NCBI GenBank assembly: GCA_964599915.1
Contig: CAZRHR010000002.1
Location: 1-64,000, forward strand
DNA from: CAZRHR01 sp964599915
GTDB taxonomy: Bacteria; Bacteroidota; Bacteroidia; CAIKAF01
DNA length: 64,000 nucleotides
Reading direction: 5' to 3'
This document shows positions 49,439 to 59,207 of the stretch, piece after piece; positions within the stretch are counted from its first letter, which is position 1, and each line of letters begins with the position of its first letter. The notes below the pieces were generated by a model. That model made no database searches, had not been told where the DNA came from, and was given only the letters and a program-made list of their open reading frames with translations. The position numbers and the translations under genes are program-made.

Positions 49439-50907
49439 AGTTACTAAGAGATATCATCTACAAGGCAGGTATTGCCGCCGTCCAGGGTTCTACCCAGGTG
49501 GCTGTATCGCATGTGACTTCAGATTCCCGTGAAGTAAAGAAATTCGGGCTTTTTGTTGCCGTTAAAGGCACCCAAACCGACGGACATACCCACATCGACA
49601 AAGCCATTGCCGCAGGAGCAGTAGCGGTGATTTGCGAAATTTTACCCGAAACCATACTTCCTGAGGTCACGTATGTACAGGTTCAAAACAGTGGGTTGGC
49701 TTTAGGCATCGTTGCCGCAAACTTTTATGACCACCCTTCGCATCGCATAAAACTTGTAGGCGTCACCGGCACCAATGGAAAAACCACCATTGCTACCACT
49801 TTATATGCGCTTTTCACCCAGTTAGGCTACAAAACCGGGCTTTTGTCCACCGTAGAAAACCGCATCGGTCAGGAAGTTATGGCGGCCACACATACTACGC
49901 CAAATGCAGTTCAGCTGCAGGCGCTTTTACACGAGATGGTAAGTCAGAAGGTGGCCTATTGTTTTATGGAAGTAAGTTCCCATGCCCTTCACCAGCATCG
50001 CGTGGCCGGAACAAAGTTTAGGGGCGCTATATTTTCTAACCTCACCCACGACCACCTAGATTATCACGGAACCTTCACGGAGTACATGAAGGCGAAAAAG
50101 ATGCTGTTCGATGGTTTAGGAGAAGATGCTTTTGCCTTAGTAAATGCCGATGACCGACAAGCTGCCTTTATGCTACAAAACTGCAAAGGCATAAAGAAGA
50201 CGTATGGTCTGAAGACATTGGCTGATTTCAAAGGAAAAATCACGGAAAATGACATGGGTGGTTTGCTCATGGACATGGACGGAACCGAAGTATCCACGCA
50301 TTTTTCCGGAGCATTCAACGGGTCTAATTTACTCGCCGTATATGGCGCGGCCTGCCTATTAGGCCAAGAGAGAATGCATGTGCTGACCACCTTGAGCACA
50401 TTGCATCCGGTGCGGGGTCGGTTTCAAAAAATCCATCTTGGAAAAGGACCGGTGGGCATCATAGACTACGCCCATACCCCGGATGCGTTGGAAAATGTCC
50501 TCAAAACCCTGCGAGAAGTCCTTGTAACGGGTCAGCGACTTTTTACGCTGGTGGGTTGCGGTGGCAACCGAGATACGGCCAAACGTCCCATCATGGCTAA
50601 AACAGCAGCCCAGTGGAGCGACCAAGTCATCCTTACCTCAGACAATCCAAGGTTTGAAGAACCCGTAGCCATCTTAAAGGATATGGAAAAAGGTTTACTA
50701 CCTGAGCATTTTCAAAAAACCTTGACCATCCAAGACCGCGCAGAAGCCATCCGAACCGCCGTGCGCTTGGCCAGCCCGAAAGATGTAATCCTGATTGCAG
50801 GAAAAGGCCATGAGACTTACCAAGAAATCCAAGGCGTTAAGCATCCTTTTGATGATGCCGAACATTTTACAGCATCCATTAAACTACAATATCCAAACCT
50901 CTCATAA
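49435..50907 (+). CDS. murE: UDP-MurNAc-tripeptide ligase, meso-diaminopimelate type
   Basis: 490 aa. MurE adds the third stem-peptide residue to UDP-MurNAc-L-Ala-D-Glu. ATP loop G-T-N-G-K-T-T near 114, carbamylated-lysine region further on, and S-D-N-P-R near 403, the DNPR motif specific to diaminopimelate. This predicts meso-DAP peptidoglycan. The start at 49435 overlaps the ftsI stop (ATGA). Confidence 0.95.
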   Translation: MKLLRDIIYKAGIAAVQGSTQVAVSHVTSDSREVKKFGLFVAVKGTQTDGHTHIDKAIAAGAVAVICEILPETILPEVTYVQVQNSGLALGIVAANFYDHPSHRIKLVGVTGTNGKTTIATTLYALFTQLGYKTGLLSTVENRIGQEVMAATHTTPNAVQLQALLHEMVSQKVAYCFMEVSSHALHQHRVAGTKFRGAIFSNLTHDHLDYHGTFTEYMKAKKMLFDGLGEDAFALVNADDRQAAFMLQNCKGIKKTYGLKTLADFKGKITENDMGGLLMDMDGTEVSTHFSGAFNGSNLLAVYGAACLLGQERMHVLTTLSTLHPVRGRFQKIHLGKGPVGIIDYAHTPDALENVLKTLREVLVTGQRLFTLVGCGGNRDTAKRPIMAKTAAQWSDQVILTSDNPRFEEPVAILKDMEKGLLPEHFQKTLTIQDRAEAIRTAVRLASPKDVILIAGKGHETYQEIQGVKHPFDDAEHFTASIKLQYPNLS

Positions 50908-50909
50908 AG

Positions 50910-52118
50910 ATGTTGTACGAGTTATTTAAAATATTAGCTGCCTATGATGTGCCTGGAGCCGGGGTTTTTGCCTTTATCTCCTTCCGCGCAGCCATGGCCA
51001 TGATTGTATCGCTTTTGATTTCAGCCGTATTGGGTAAAAAAATCATTGGCGTATTGCGTCGTCAGCAGGTCGGAGAAACCATTCGGGACCTCGGACTGGA
51101 AGGCCAAATGAGCAAACAAGGCACGCCGACCATGGGAGGTTTAATTATTCTGGCCGCCATTCTTTTACCCACCTTACTGTTTGCCAAACTCAATAACATT
51201 TATGTGATTCTAATGGTGGTATCTACCATTGGTCTAGGGCTCATCGGATTCTTGGATGATTACATCAAGGTTTTTCGCAAAAACAAAAAAGGGCTTGCCG
51301 GACGGTTCAAAGTGATCGGGCAAATTGGCATCGGGCTTTTCGTAGGAATCACACTTTACTTCCATCCGGATGTTAGGGTGCGCACCTTTCAACCCATGAC
51401 GGTAGAAGGACAAACACAAGTAAGTTTTACAGACCAGAAAACCTTGGAAACCACTTTGCCTTTCGTGAAAAGCCATGAATTCGACTATGCAGAGCTTTTA
51501 AACTGGATGGGACAGGATGCCATGCAATATGGCTGGTTAATTTTTATTCCGGTGGTCATTTTTATCGTAACGGCCGTGTCCAACGGTGCCAACATGACCG
51601 ACGGGCTGGACGGACTGGCCACAGGAACGTCCGCTATCATTGGCATGGTCCTAGGAATTTTTGCTTATGTAAGTGGTAATGTGAGGTTTGCGGACTATTT
51701 AAACATTATGTACATCCCCGACTCGGGAGAACTGGTGGTGTTTTCTGCCGCATTTGTAGGTGCGTGTACCGGGTTTTTATGGTACAATGCCTATCCAGCA
51801 CAGGTGTTTATGGGCGACACAGGCTCGCTTGCATTGGGAGGTATTATTGCCGTTTTAGCCGTGGCCATTCGCAAAGAACTCATGATTCCCATTTTATGCG
51901 GAATTTTTCTGGTAGAGAATCTTTCTGTAATCCTCCAGGTAAGCTATTTCAAATACACGAAAAAACGATTTGGCGAAGGGCGCAGGATTTTTCTTATGTC
52001 GCCACTTCATCACCATTATCAGAAAAAAGGCATCCATGAGGCTAAGATTGTGGCCCGCTTCTGGATTGTTGGACTTAGCTTGGGCCTACTCACCATCATA
52101 ACCCTGAAACTGCGATGA
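50910..52118 (+). CDS. mraY: Phospho-MurNAc-pentapeptide transferase
   Basis: 402 aa. MraY transfers phospho-MurNAc-pentapeptide to undecaprenyl phosphate, giving lipid I. About ten membrane helices; cytoplasmic loops carry K-Q-G-T-P-T-M-G-G near 70, D-D-Y-I-K-V near 115, N-M-T-D-G-L-D-G-L-A near 228-237 and the late S-P-L-H-H-H-Y near 365. Slightly longer than E. coli MraY (360 aa) owing to a periplasmic insertion (about 150-200). Overlaps murD by four bases. Confidence 0.97.
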   Translation: MLYELFKILAAYDVPGAGVFAFISFRAAMAMIVSLLISAVLGKKIIGVLRRQQVGETIRDLGLEGQMSKQGTPTMGGLIILAAILLPTLLFAKLNNIYVILMVVSTIGLGLIGFLDDYIKVFRKNKKGLAGRFKVIGQIGIGLFVGITLYFHPDVRVRTFQPMTVEGQTQVSFTDQKTLETTLPFVKSHEFDYAELLNWMGQDAMQYGWLIFIPVVIFIVTAVSNGANMTDGLDGLATGTSAIIGMVLGIFAYVSGNVRFADYLNIMYIPDSGELVVFSAAFVGACTGFLWYNAYPAQVFMGDTGSLALGGIIAVLAVAIRKELMIPILCGIFLVENLSVILQVSYFKYTKKRFGEGRRIFLMSPLHHHYQKKGIHEAKIVARFWIVGLSLGLLTIITLKLR

Positions 52119-53464
52119 ATTACGACGTTATCGTATTGGGAGGGGGAGAAAGTGGTGTAGGCGCAGCGTTGTTGGCACATAAACATGGGCTGAGCGTGTT
52201 CTTGTCCGAAGCCAAAGCCTTACAACCAGCGTATCAAAAAATGCTGGACGAGCATGGAATACCGTATGAGGTAGCGGCAGCGCAAATGGCCATCCTGCCA
52301 AAGGCGGATGTATGTGTAAAATCACCGGGCATTCCGCCTAAAGCTAGCGTGGTCCAAAAAATCAAAGCCGCCGGCATTCCTATCCTGTCCGAAATTGCCT
52401 TTGCAGGACGCTTTACCAAAGCCAAAATCACTGGCATTACGGGTACTAATGGCAAAACCACCACCACCCTGCTCACTTATCATGTGTATAAAAAAGCAGG
52501 GTTGGATGTACGATGTGCAGGAAATGTAGGTCGGGGATTTGCCATGGATTTGTTCATGCACGACCACGATCCCGCACATTATGTGTTGGAACTTTCAAGC
52601 TTTCAACTGGAAGGGCTGGACACCTTTAGAATTCATACGGGCATCCTGACCAACCTTACACCAGATCATTTAGATCGATACGAATATACGGCCGACCTCT
52701 ACTACGAGGCCAAATTCAACATGTTGCGAAGCCAAACTGAAGAAGACGTTTTCATCTGGTGTGCAGACGACGAAGAATCGGCCAGAATGATGAAAAACAG
52801 GACGTTTCGCTCCCGTGCCTTGGCTTTTGGCACAGGCCCACGTCCACATTTAGCGGCTTGGACCACAGATAACGCTTTATACCTACCCATAGATACAGAT
52901 CAAACACCCTACGAAATAATGATCACAGAATTAGCCATAAAAGGAAAGCACAATGTATACAACTCTTTGGCTGCCGCATTGGCTGCTAGGGTTCAGGACA
53001 TTGCCAAAGAAGACATTCGCGAAGCATTTGCTGATTTTCAAAACATTGAACACCGCCTTGAGTTTGTCAACAAAATCAAGGGTATTGACTATATCAATGA
53101 TTCTAAAGCAACCAACGTAAACGCGGTATGGTATGCCTTGGAATGTACCGAAGGGCCCATCATTTGGATTGCGGGAGGTGTAGATAAAGGCAACGATTAC
53201 AGCAGTTTAGTTCCCTTGGTAAAAGACAAAGTAAAAACCTTGATTTGCTTGGGAACCCACAATGGTCCATTGTTAGATGCCTTCAAAGATGTGGTCCCCA
53301 CCATCATGGAAACCCAAAGCATGGAAGAGGCAGTGAAAGCCTCGTATTACATGGGTAAAAATGGAGACAAAGTGTTGCTATCCCCAGCATGTGCCAGCTT
53401 TGATTTATTCAAAAACTACGAGGATCGCGGTAGACAATTCAAATACTGGGTAAACGAACTCTAA
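52115..53464 (+). CDS. murD: UDP-MurNAc-L-alanine:D-glutamate ligase
   Basis: 449 aa. N-terminal Rossmann domain with G-G-G-E-S-G-V near 9-15, K-S-P-G-I near 68, ATP loop G-T-N-G-K-T-T-T-T near 109-117 and L-S-S-F-Q-L-E near 155; the C-terminal ligase domain has H-R-L-E near 315 and N-D-S-K-A-T-N. Standard length. Start lies in the mraY stop (ATGA). Confidence 0.96.
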   Translation: MNYDVIVLGGGESGVGAALLAHKHGLSVFLSEAKALQPAYQKMLDEHGIPYEVAAAQMAILPKADVCVKSPGIPPKASVVQKIKAAGIPILSEIAFAGRFTKAKITGITGTNGKTTTTLLTYHVYKKAGLDVRCAGNVGRGFAMDLFMHDHDPAHYVLELSSFQLEGLDTFRIHTGILTNLTPDHLDRYEYTADLYYEAKFNMLRSQTEEDVFIWCADDEESARMMKNRTFRSRALAFGTGPRPHLAAWTTDNALYLPIDTDQTPYEIMITELAIKGKHNVYNSLAAALAARVQDIAKEDIREAFADFQNIEHRLEFVNKIKGIDYINDSKATNVNAVWYALECTEGPIIWIAGGVDKGNDYSSLVPLVKDKVKTLICLGTHNGPLLDAFKDVVPTIMETQSMEEAVKASYYMGKNGDKVLLSPACASFDLFKNYEDRGRQFKYWVNEL

Positions 53465-53476
53465 GGAAAAAGAAAC

Positions 53477-54631
53477 GTGAAACGCCTTCTGACATACATG
53501 CAAGGGGACCGACCCATCTGGATCGTGGTGATTCTATTTGCCATTTTATCCACGGTGTCGGTTTATTCTGCAGCAGGTAGTCTTGCGTTTCGACATCGGG
53601 GCGGAAATGCCGAGTATTACTTGCTCAATCGTTTCCTGATGGTGCTGTTGGGATTGGCCTGTATGTTTGTGGCGCACCGAACACCCTATACGTGGTTTTC
53701 CAACATTTCCGTTTTTGGGATGGTCGTCACCATTCCCCTCCTGGTCATTACCTTGGTCATGGGCGCCAATGTAAATGAAGCCGCCAGATGGCTTCCTATC
53801 CCTGGATTGTCTCAGACTTTTCAAACCTCTGATGTAGCTAAACTATTTCTTCTTCTGTATATCGCAAGGGTATTGGCCAAAAGACAAAAAGTAATCAAAG
53901 ACTTTAAACAGGGGTTTTTGCCAGTGGCCATCCCTACGGTATTGGTGTGCGCCCTCATTTTACCCGCCAATTTTTCTACTTCAGCACTTTTGTTCCTTAC
54001 AGCCACCTTACTCATGTTCGTGGGTGGGATTTCATTGAAACATTTGGGCAAATTATATGGAACGGCGATTGCCGGCTTTGCCCTGCTTGTGGGGATATCC
54101 TTCGCAGCTCCAAACATTTTGCCAAGATTAGAAACGTGGAAAAACAGAATTGAAAACTTCTACGAAGAAAAACCGGAGGACACCTACCAAGTCGAACAAG
54201 CCAAAATGAGCATTGCACAAGGTCGATTTCAAGGGGCTGGCCCAGGAAACAACATTTCAAAGTATCGTTTACCCCAGTCCTATTCTGACTTTATCTATGC
54301 TTTTATGATTGGAGAGCTGGGTATCGTCATTGGTGGACTATCTGTACTTCTGGGCTTTTTAATCATCATGTACCGTGTAGTTCGGATTGCCACCAAAACG
54401 GATAAAGCGTTTGCCACCTTTGCCGCCCTAGGCTTGGGCATGAGCTTGGTCATTCAAGCCTTCATCAATATGTGCGTGGCTGTAAATCTGATACCTGTCA
54501 CGGGACAGCCACTTCCCTTCATTTCTATGGGAGGCACCTCAACCCTATTTTCCGGACTTCAAATTGGCATTATTTTATCCATTAGCAGAAGCATTCAAAG
54601 CCAGGCAGAGGAGGGGCCCGAAGATGAATAA
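53477..54631 (+). CDS. ftsW: SEDS-family septal glycosyltransferase FtsW
   Basis: 384 aa with about ten membrane helices. FtsW polymerises lipid II at the septum together with FtsI. S-V-Y-S-A-A-G-S near 30, A-R-W-L-P-I-P-G near 98, F-Q-T-S-D-V-A-K near 108, and P-V-T-G-Q-P-L-P-F-I-S near 335-345 are SEDS motifs. Start is GTG at 53477, 12 bases after murD. Overlaps murG by eight bases. Confidence 0.94.
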   Translation: MKRLLTYMQGDRPIWIVVILFAILSTVSVYSAAGSLAFRHRGGNAEYYLLNRFLMVLLGLACMFVAHRTPYTWFSNISVFGMVVTIPLLVITLVMGANVNEAARWLPIPGLSQTFQTSDVAKLFLLLYIARVLAKRQKVIKDFKQGFLPVAIPTVLVCALILPANFSTSALLFLTATLLMFVGGISLKHLGKLYGTAIAGFALLVGISFAAPNILPRLETWKNRIENFYEEKPEDTYQVEQAKMSIAQGRFQGAGPGNNISKYRLPQSYSDFIYAFMIGELGIVIGGLSVLLGFLIIMYRVVRIATKTDKAFATFAALGLGMSLVIQAFINMCVAVNLIPVTGQPLPFISMGGTSTLFSGLQIGIILSISRSIQSQAEEGPEDE

Positions 54632-55733
54632 GCCCGTAATTATTATGAGTGGTGGAGGCACCGGTGGCCATATTTTCCCGGCATTGGCCATTGCCCAAGC
54701 TTTGGAAAAAATCCATCCCAACCTCAGCATTCAATTTATTGGAGCTGCGGGCCGTATGGAAATGGAAAAAGTTCCTGCAGCCGGCTATCCGATCCTGGGT
54801 GTACCCATGGCCGGATTCCAGCGTGGCGCCTTCTGGCGAAACCTTAGCCTGCCATGGCGTGTCCTGCGTTCTTGGTGGATGTGCCTTCGCACCATCCGGT
54901 CACTAAAACCTCTGGCTGTGGTAGGAACAGGAGGATATGCCAGCGCCGCCGTAGGTATGGCGGCCATTACCACCGGCACACCCCTTTTCATTCAGGAACA
55001 AAATGCCTTTGCAGGTATCACGAACCGCTTCCTTGGAAAAAGAGCGAAGCGTGTTTTCGTGGCACATCCCCACATGGAGCAATTTTTCCCGAAACAAAAC
55101 CTCATGTTGGCGGGTAACCCCATTAGAGAAGCGCTTGAAAATATAAGCCTTGAACCGGCAGAAGCCAAAGCAAAACTCGGATTTAACCCGGAACAACCTC
55201 TTGTCTTTATTGTAGGAGGCAGCCTAGGGGCATTAGCCATAAATAAAGCCATGATGTCCTGCGCAGCTATCTGGGCGAACCATGGAATACAAGTAATGTG
55301 GCAAACCGGGGCCAGTTTTGCACCTCAGGCGCAAAAAGCCTTTTCAGGAAACGGCAACCCCATGGTTAAGCACCAACCTTTCATACAGGACATGGGAACG
55401 GCTTATGCAGCAGCAGATATAGTCATTTCACGTGCGGGCGCCATGGCGCTGGCAGAAATCGCCATGGTGGGTAAACCTTCCATTTTGGTTCCGCTACCCA
55501 CCGCAGCAGAAGACCATCAAACCCATAATGCACAAACTTTTGTGGCCGCTGGTGCCGCCGTTTTATTGAAAAACCAAGAAGTCGAAGAGCGACTCGACCA
55601 CTTGGTTCGCGACCTTATCACACAACCTGATGCATTAAAAGCCATGGGAACAAAGGCACGTGAACTTGCCACACCGGGGGCAGCGCATCAGATTGCGAAA
55701 GACATACTTCATCAAATTCAAAGCCATGCATAA
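54624..55733 (+). CDS. murG: UDP-GlcNAc:lipid I N-acetylglucosaminyltransferase
   Basis: 369 aa GT28 enzyme converting lipid I to lipid II. G-G-G-T-G-G-H-I-F-P near 10-19, G-T-G-G-Y-A-S near 105, E-Q-N-A-F-A-G near 125-131 and the C-terminal nucleotide site G-G-S-L-G-A near 195 and R-A-G-A-M-A-L-A-E near 272. Start at 54624 overlaps ftsW by eight bases; overlaps murC by eight. Confidence 0.95.
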   Translation: MNKPVIIMSGGGTGGHIFPALAIAQALEKIHPNLSIQFIGAAGRMEMEKVPAAGYPILGVPMAGFQRGAFWRNLSLPWRVLRSWWMCLRTIRSLKPLAVVGTGGYASAAVGMAAITTGTPLFIQEQNAFAGITNRFLGKRAKRVFVAHPHMEQFFPKQNLMLAGNPIREALENISLEPAEAKAKLGFNPEQPLVFIVGGSLGALAINKAMMSCAAIWANHGIQVMWQTGASFAPQAQKAFSGNGNPMVKHQPFIQDMGTAYAAADIVISRAGAMALAEIAMVGKPSILVPLPTAAEDHQTHNAQTFVAAGAAVLLKNQEVEERLDHLVRDLITQPDALKAMGTKARELATPGAAHQIAKDILHQIQSHA

Positions 55734-57081
55734 CTACTATTTTTTAGGCATCGGCGGAATTGGCATGAGCGCTTTGGCGCGCTACCTACACAGGGAAGGA
55801 CACCTCGTATCCGGATACGACAAAACCCCTACTCCACTTACGGAACAACTTCAGAAAGAGGGAATTTCAATCTATTTTGATGAAGCAGCGGCGGCCATTC
55901 CTGAGGCGTTTACCCATCCTGAAAAAACTTTGGTTATTCGCACCCCAGCTGTGCCGATGGAGCATAAAGGATATTGTTGGTTCAGAGACAAAGGCTTCAC
56001 CATCTTAAAAAGGGCCGCATTGCTTGGCAGCATTGTCAATGACCTTCGTCCATTATGCGTGGCCGGCACCCATGGAAAAACCACCACCTCTTCTTTACTC
56101 GCTTGGTTACTTCATGCATCAGACGTACCTATGGCGGCCTTTCTGGGTGGCATTCCGGCCAACTTCAAAACGAATTATATGGCTGATGAAGATCCGGAAT
56201 TTGCTGTGGTAGAAGCGGATGAATTTGATCGGTCCTTCATGCATTTGCGGCCGTACATGGCCATTCTCACGGCTGTAGATCCAGATCATTTGGACATTTA
56301 TGGCACAGGGGAGGAACTACAACGCACCTATCAGGAGTTTGCCCAATTGGTGCATCCAAACGGCATGTTGGTCATGCGTCATGGTTTACCCATTACTCCC
56401 GTGGGCAAGGTGGTCACGTATGGTATTGAAAAAGGAGATGTTCAGGCCAGAGAGGTCCAACCCAGAGAAGGAGGTTTTGCTTTTCAGCTTTGGAATCATC
56501 ATGAGCACTTAGGCGAATGGTTTATACCGCTACCGGGTGCGCATAATGTAGAAAACGCCTTGGCAGCCATAACAGTGGCCAGGGCTTGTGGCGCCTCCTT
56601 AGAAGCCCTAAAAATGGCTTTAAAAGGATTTACAGGCGTGGCGCGAAGAATGGAAAAAGTGGCTGCCAAGAAGGATTTGGTGTATTATGATGATTATGCA
56701 CATCACCCAGCAGAGCTCACCGCGGCCATCACGGCCTTGAGAACTTTATATCCGGATCGCACGCTTACAGGGATTTTTCAGCCCCATTTATTTTCCAGAA
56801 CCCAAGATTTTGCAGAAGGGTTTGCGGCCAGCCTTTCGCTTTTGGATCATGTGGTCCTTATGAACATTTATCCCGCCCGGGAAAAACCGATTCCCGGCGT
56901 TACAAGTGCCATGTTATTGGAAAAAATTAAAGGTCCCAAAACCAAAATACTAGCAGATACTCAAACCATTCTTGAGGATATGTTACCAAAGACCACCGGG
57001 GTTCTTGTCACTTTAGGCGCAGGAGACATTGACCGGCTGGTTCCAGCGATTCGTTCATGGATTCAACATCAACAGGCATGA
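55726..57081 (+). CDS. murC: UDP-MurNAc:L-alanine ligase
   Basis: 451 aa. N-terminal domain G-I-G-G-I-G-M-S-A-L-A near 8-18, ATP loop G-T-H-G-K-T-T-T-S near 113-121, D-E-F-D-R-S-F near 165-171, and Y-D-D-Y-A-H-H-P-A-E near 325. First amino-acid ligase of stem-peptide synthesis. The start at 55726 is inside the end of murG; ftsQ overlaps by four bases. Confidence 0.96.
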   Translation: MHNYYFLGIGGIGMSALARYLHREGHLVSGYDKTPTPLTEQLQKEGISIYFDEAAAAIPEAFTHPEKTLVIRTPAVPMEHKGYCWFRDKGFTILKRAALLGSIVNDLRPLCVAGTHGKTTTSSLLAWLLHASDVPMAAFLGGIPANFKTNYMADEDPEFAVVEADEFDRSFMHLRPYMAILTAVDPDHLDIYGTGEELQRTYQEFAQLVHPNGMLVMRHGLPITPVGKVVTYGIEKGDVQAREVQPREGGFAFQLWNHHEHLGEWFIPLPGAHNVENALAAITVARACGASLEALKMALKGFTGVARRMEKVAAKKDLVYYDDYAHHPAELTAAITALRTLYPDRTLTGIFQPHLFSRTQDFAEGFAASLSLLDHVVLMNIYPAREKPIPGVTSAMLLEKIKGPKTKILADTQTILEDMLPKTTGVLVTLGAGDIDRLVPAIRSWIQHQQA

Positions 57082-57884
57082 AGCGGAGGCACCTACATAT
57101 CCTAAAACGCGTACTGGGCCTTGTGCTCATGGTGGGGTTATTTGCCTTTGGTACCCAAGGAGCCATTTATACGGATTGCAGCGCCCCATTGGTAATCATT
57201 GACCATGAAGAAGATCGAATGTTTGTTGATTATGCAGACGTGGTAGAGATGGTGCAACAGGTTTGCCATAACGCGGGTCCAGTTCCCACTGACCAGGCCT
57301 CTTTGTCTGCCATAGAACAGCGGTTGCACCGACATCCTGCGGTGCGACAAGCAGAAGTGTGGTTTGGGGTAAATGGCACCTTACATATTCGTATTCAACA
57401 AAGGCAACCCATAGCCTTGGTAGAAAATCAAATGGGCGAAAGGTGCTATTTGGACACCGAAGGCTATACTTTTCCAGCCGATGTAGGCGAGCCGGCCCGC
57501 GTTTGTTATGTGAATGGATTTATATCCTGCCAACCTTCCGGCGATCACATCTCGCATAACTCAACCTTGCAAGCCATACATGCCGTCACCACAGAAATGC
57601 ACAACCGGCCATTTTGGAAAGCTTGGATCGAACAAATATGGTTGGAGCCGGATACCCAAATGGTATTTATTCCTAAGATGGGAAAGCATGAAATCCTCTT
57701 TGGACCAGCTAAAGAAATCGCCAGAAAACTGAACAAACTAGATATTTTTTACACCCGCGCACTCAGCGCCACGGGGTGGGACCAATACACGGTCATTGAT
57801 GCCCGCTACAAAGGGCAAATCATTGCCAAAGGCCCCGCACCCGCGCCAATACCTGTTACACTTCCTGATACCCTTGCGTTATGA
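57078..57884 (+). CDS. ftsQ: FtsQ-type cell division protein
   Basis: 268 aa. Short cytoplasmic start with basic residues (M-K-R-R-H), a membrane helix (about 12-30), then a POTRA-like region: L-S-A-I-E-Q-R-L-x-x-H-P-A-V-R-Q-A-E-V near 80-100 and I-R-I-Q-Q-R-Q-P-I-A near 112. Role and identity come from topology, POTRA pattern and position between murC and ftsA. Overlaps ftsA by four bases. Confidence 0.9.
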   Translation: MKRRHLHILKRVLGLVLMVGLFAFGTQGAIYTDCSAPLVIIDHEEDRMFVDYADVVEMVQQVCHNAGPVPTDQASLSAIEQRLHRHPAVRQAEVWFGVNGTLHIRIQQRQPIALVENQMGERCYLDTEGYTFPADVGEPARVCYVNGFISCQPSGDHISHNSTLQAIHAVTTEMHNRPFWKAWIEQIWLEPDTQMVFIPKMGKHEILFGPAKEIARKLNKLDIFYTRALSATGWDQYTVIDARYKGQIIAKGPAPAPIPVTLPDTLAL

Positions 57885-59170
57885 GCCAAAAAAAGAACAA
57901 CGACCATGTAGAACAAGTGACCGTAGGTCTAGACATTGGAACCACGAAAATCGTGGCCATTGTAGGTCGCAAAAATGAACACGGAAAAATTGAGATTCTC
58001 GGTTTAGGCAAATCCGATTCCATTGGCGTGCAAAGAGGTATGGTCGCCAACATCGATCGAACCGTTGAATCGATTAAAAAGGCCATCGCTGAAGCCGAAA
58101 ACCATGCAGATATGAATATTGTAACGGTTCATGTCGGCATTGCGGGACAGCATATCCGTAGTTACCAACACCGTGGTTCCACCATTCGGGAAAATCCGGA
58201 TGTAACCATCAGCCAAAAGGAAATTGATGAATTAATTCATAAAATGGGACGGATCACCTGCGAGCCCAACGAAAAAATCATTTCTGTGATTCCGCAGGAT
58301 TATCTGGTGGATCAAGTGAACTATACCAAAGAACCCATTGGTTGGACAGGAGGAAACTTAGAGGGCAATTTCCACATCATTACAGGACAAGTAACGGCTG
58401 CCAAAAACATTGCTCGTTGTGTACAGGAAGCAGGATTACACATGCAGGAAATGATTTTGGAACCCATCGCATCTAGCACGGCAGTGCTTTCTGAAGAAGA
58501 AAAAGAGGCCGGCGTAGTATTGGTAGATATTGGAGGTGGAACCACCGATGTGGCTATTTTTCAAGACAACATCATTCGCCACACGGCGGTCATTCCATTC
58601 GGCGGCAACATTATTACGGATGATGTGATGCATGGTTGCAACATCATCAGGAACTATGCTGAAATGCTTAAAATTAAGTTTGGCTCCGCCATCCCAACCC
58701 CTGACATGATGCAGCGCATGATTTCTGTTCCTGGGCTTCAAGGAAGGCCGCACCGTGAAATCTCCATGCACAACCTCGCCAGCATAATTCAGGCAAGAAT
58801 GGCTGAAATACTTGAGGCTGTAGTCATGGAAATTGAGCGTTCCGGATATGAGAAAAATCTTGCAGCAGGCGTAGTACTTACCGGCGGAGGAGCAAGGTTG
58901 AAAAACATCAAACAATTCACGGAATACAGTACAGGGTTGGACACCCGTATTGGATTGCCTACAGACCATATTGCAGGTAACATGGTGGAAAAAATCGCAT
59001 CACCCATTTTCTCTACCTCTGTAGGGCTGATGATGATGGGTTTCCAATCCGTAACAGCGAAACAATCCAAAGAAACCGAAGAAAAAACTCCGGATAGCCC
59101 CAAAAGTCCGTGGCACTTGAAATCTATCCTGGATAAAATTTTCGACAACCGCGAAGACTCTTTAGAATAA
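57881..59170 (+). CDS. ftsA: Cell division protein FtsA
   Basis: 429 aa actin-like protein that tethers FtsZ to the membrane. V-G-L-D-I-G-T-T-K near 14-22, the 1C subdomain (about 90-170), D-I-G-G-G-T-T-D near 210-217 and L-T-G-G-G-A-R near 330. The C-terminal tail ends near L-K-S-I-L-D-K-I-F-D, an amphipathic stretch suited to membrane targeting. Starts in the ftsQ stop (ATGA). Confidence 0.96.
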   Translation: MSQKKNNDHVEQVTVGLDIGTTKIVAIVGRKNEHGKIEILGLGKSDSIGVQRGMVANIDRTVESIKKAIAEAENHADMNIVTVHVGIAGQHIRSYQHRGSTIRENPDVTISQKEIDELIHKMGRITCEPNEKIISVIPQDYLVDQVNYTKEPIGWTGGNLEGNFHIITGQVTAAKNIARCVQEAGLHMQEMILEPIASSTAVLSEEEKEAGVVLVDIGGGTTDVAIFQDNIIRHTAVIPFGGNIITDDVMHGCNIIRNYAEMLKIKFGSAIPTPDMMQRMISVPGLQGRPHREISMHNLASIIQARMAEILEAVVMEIERSGYEKNLAAGVVLTGGGARLKNIKQFTEYSTGLDTRIGLPTDHIAGNMVEKIASPIFSTSVGLMMMGFQSVTAKQSKETEEKTPDSPKSPWHLKSILDKIFDNREDSLE

Positions 59171-59207
59171 GCATCATCAACATCATCAACTATAAACACA
59201 CATCGTC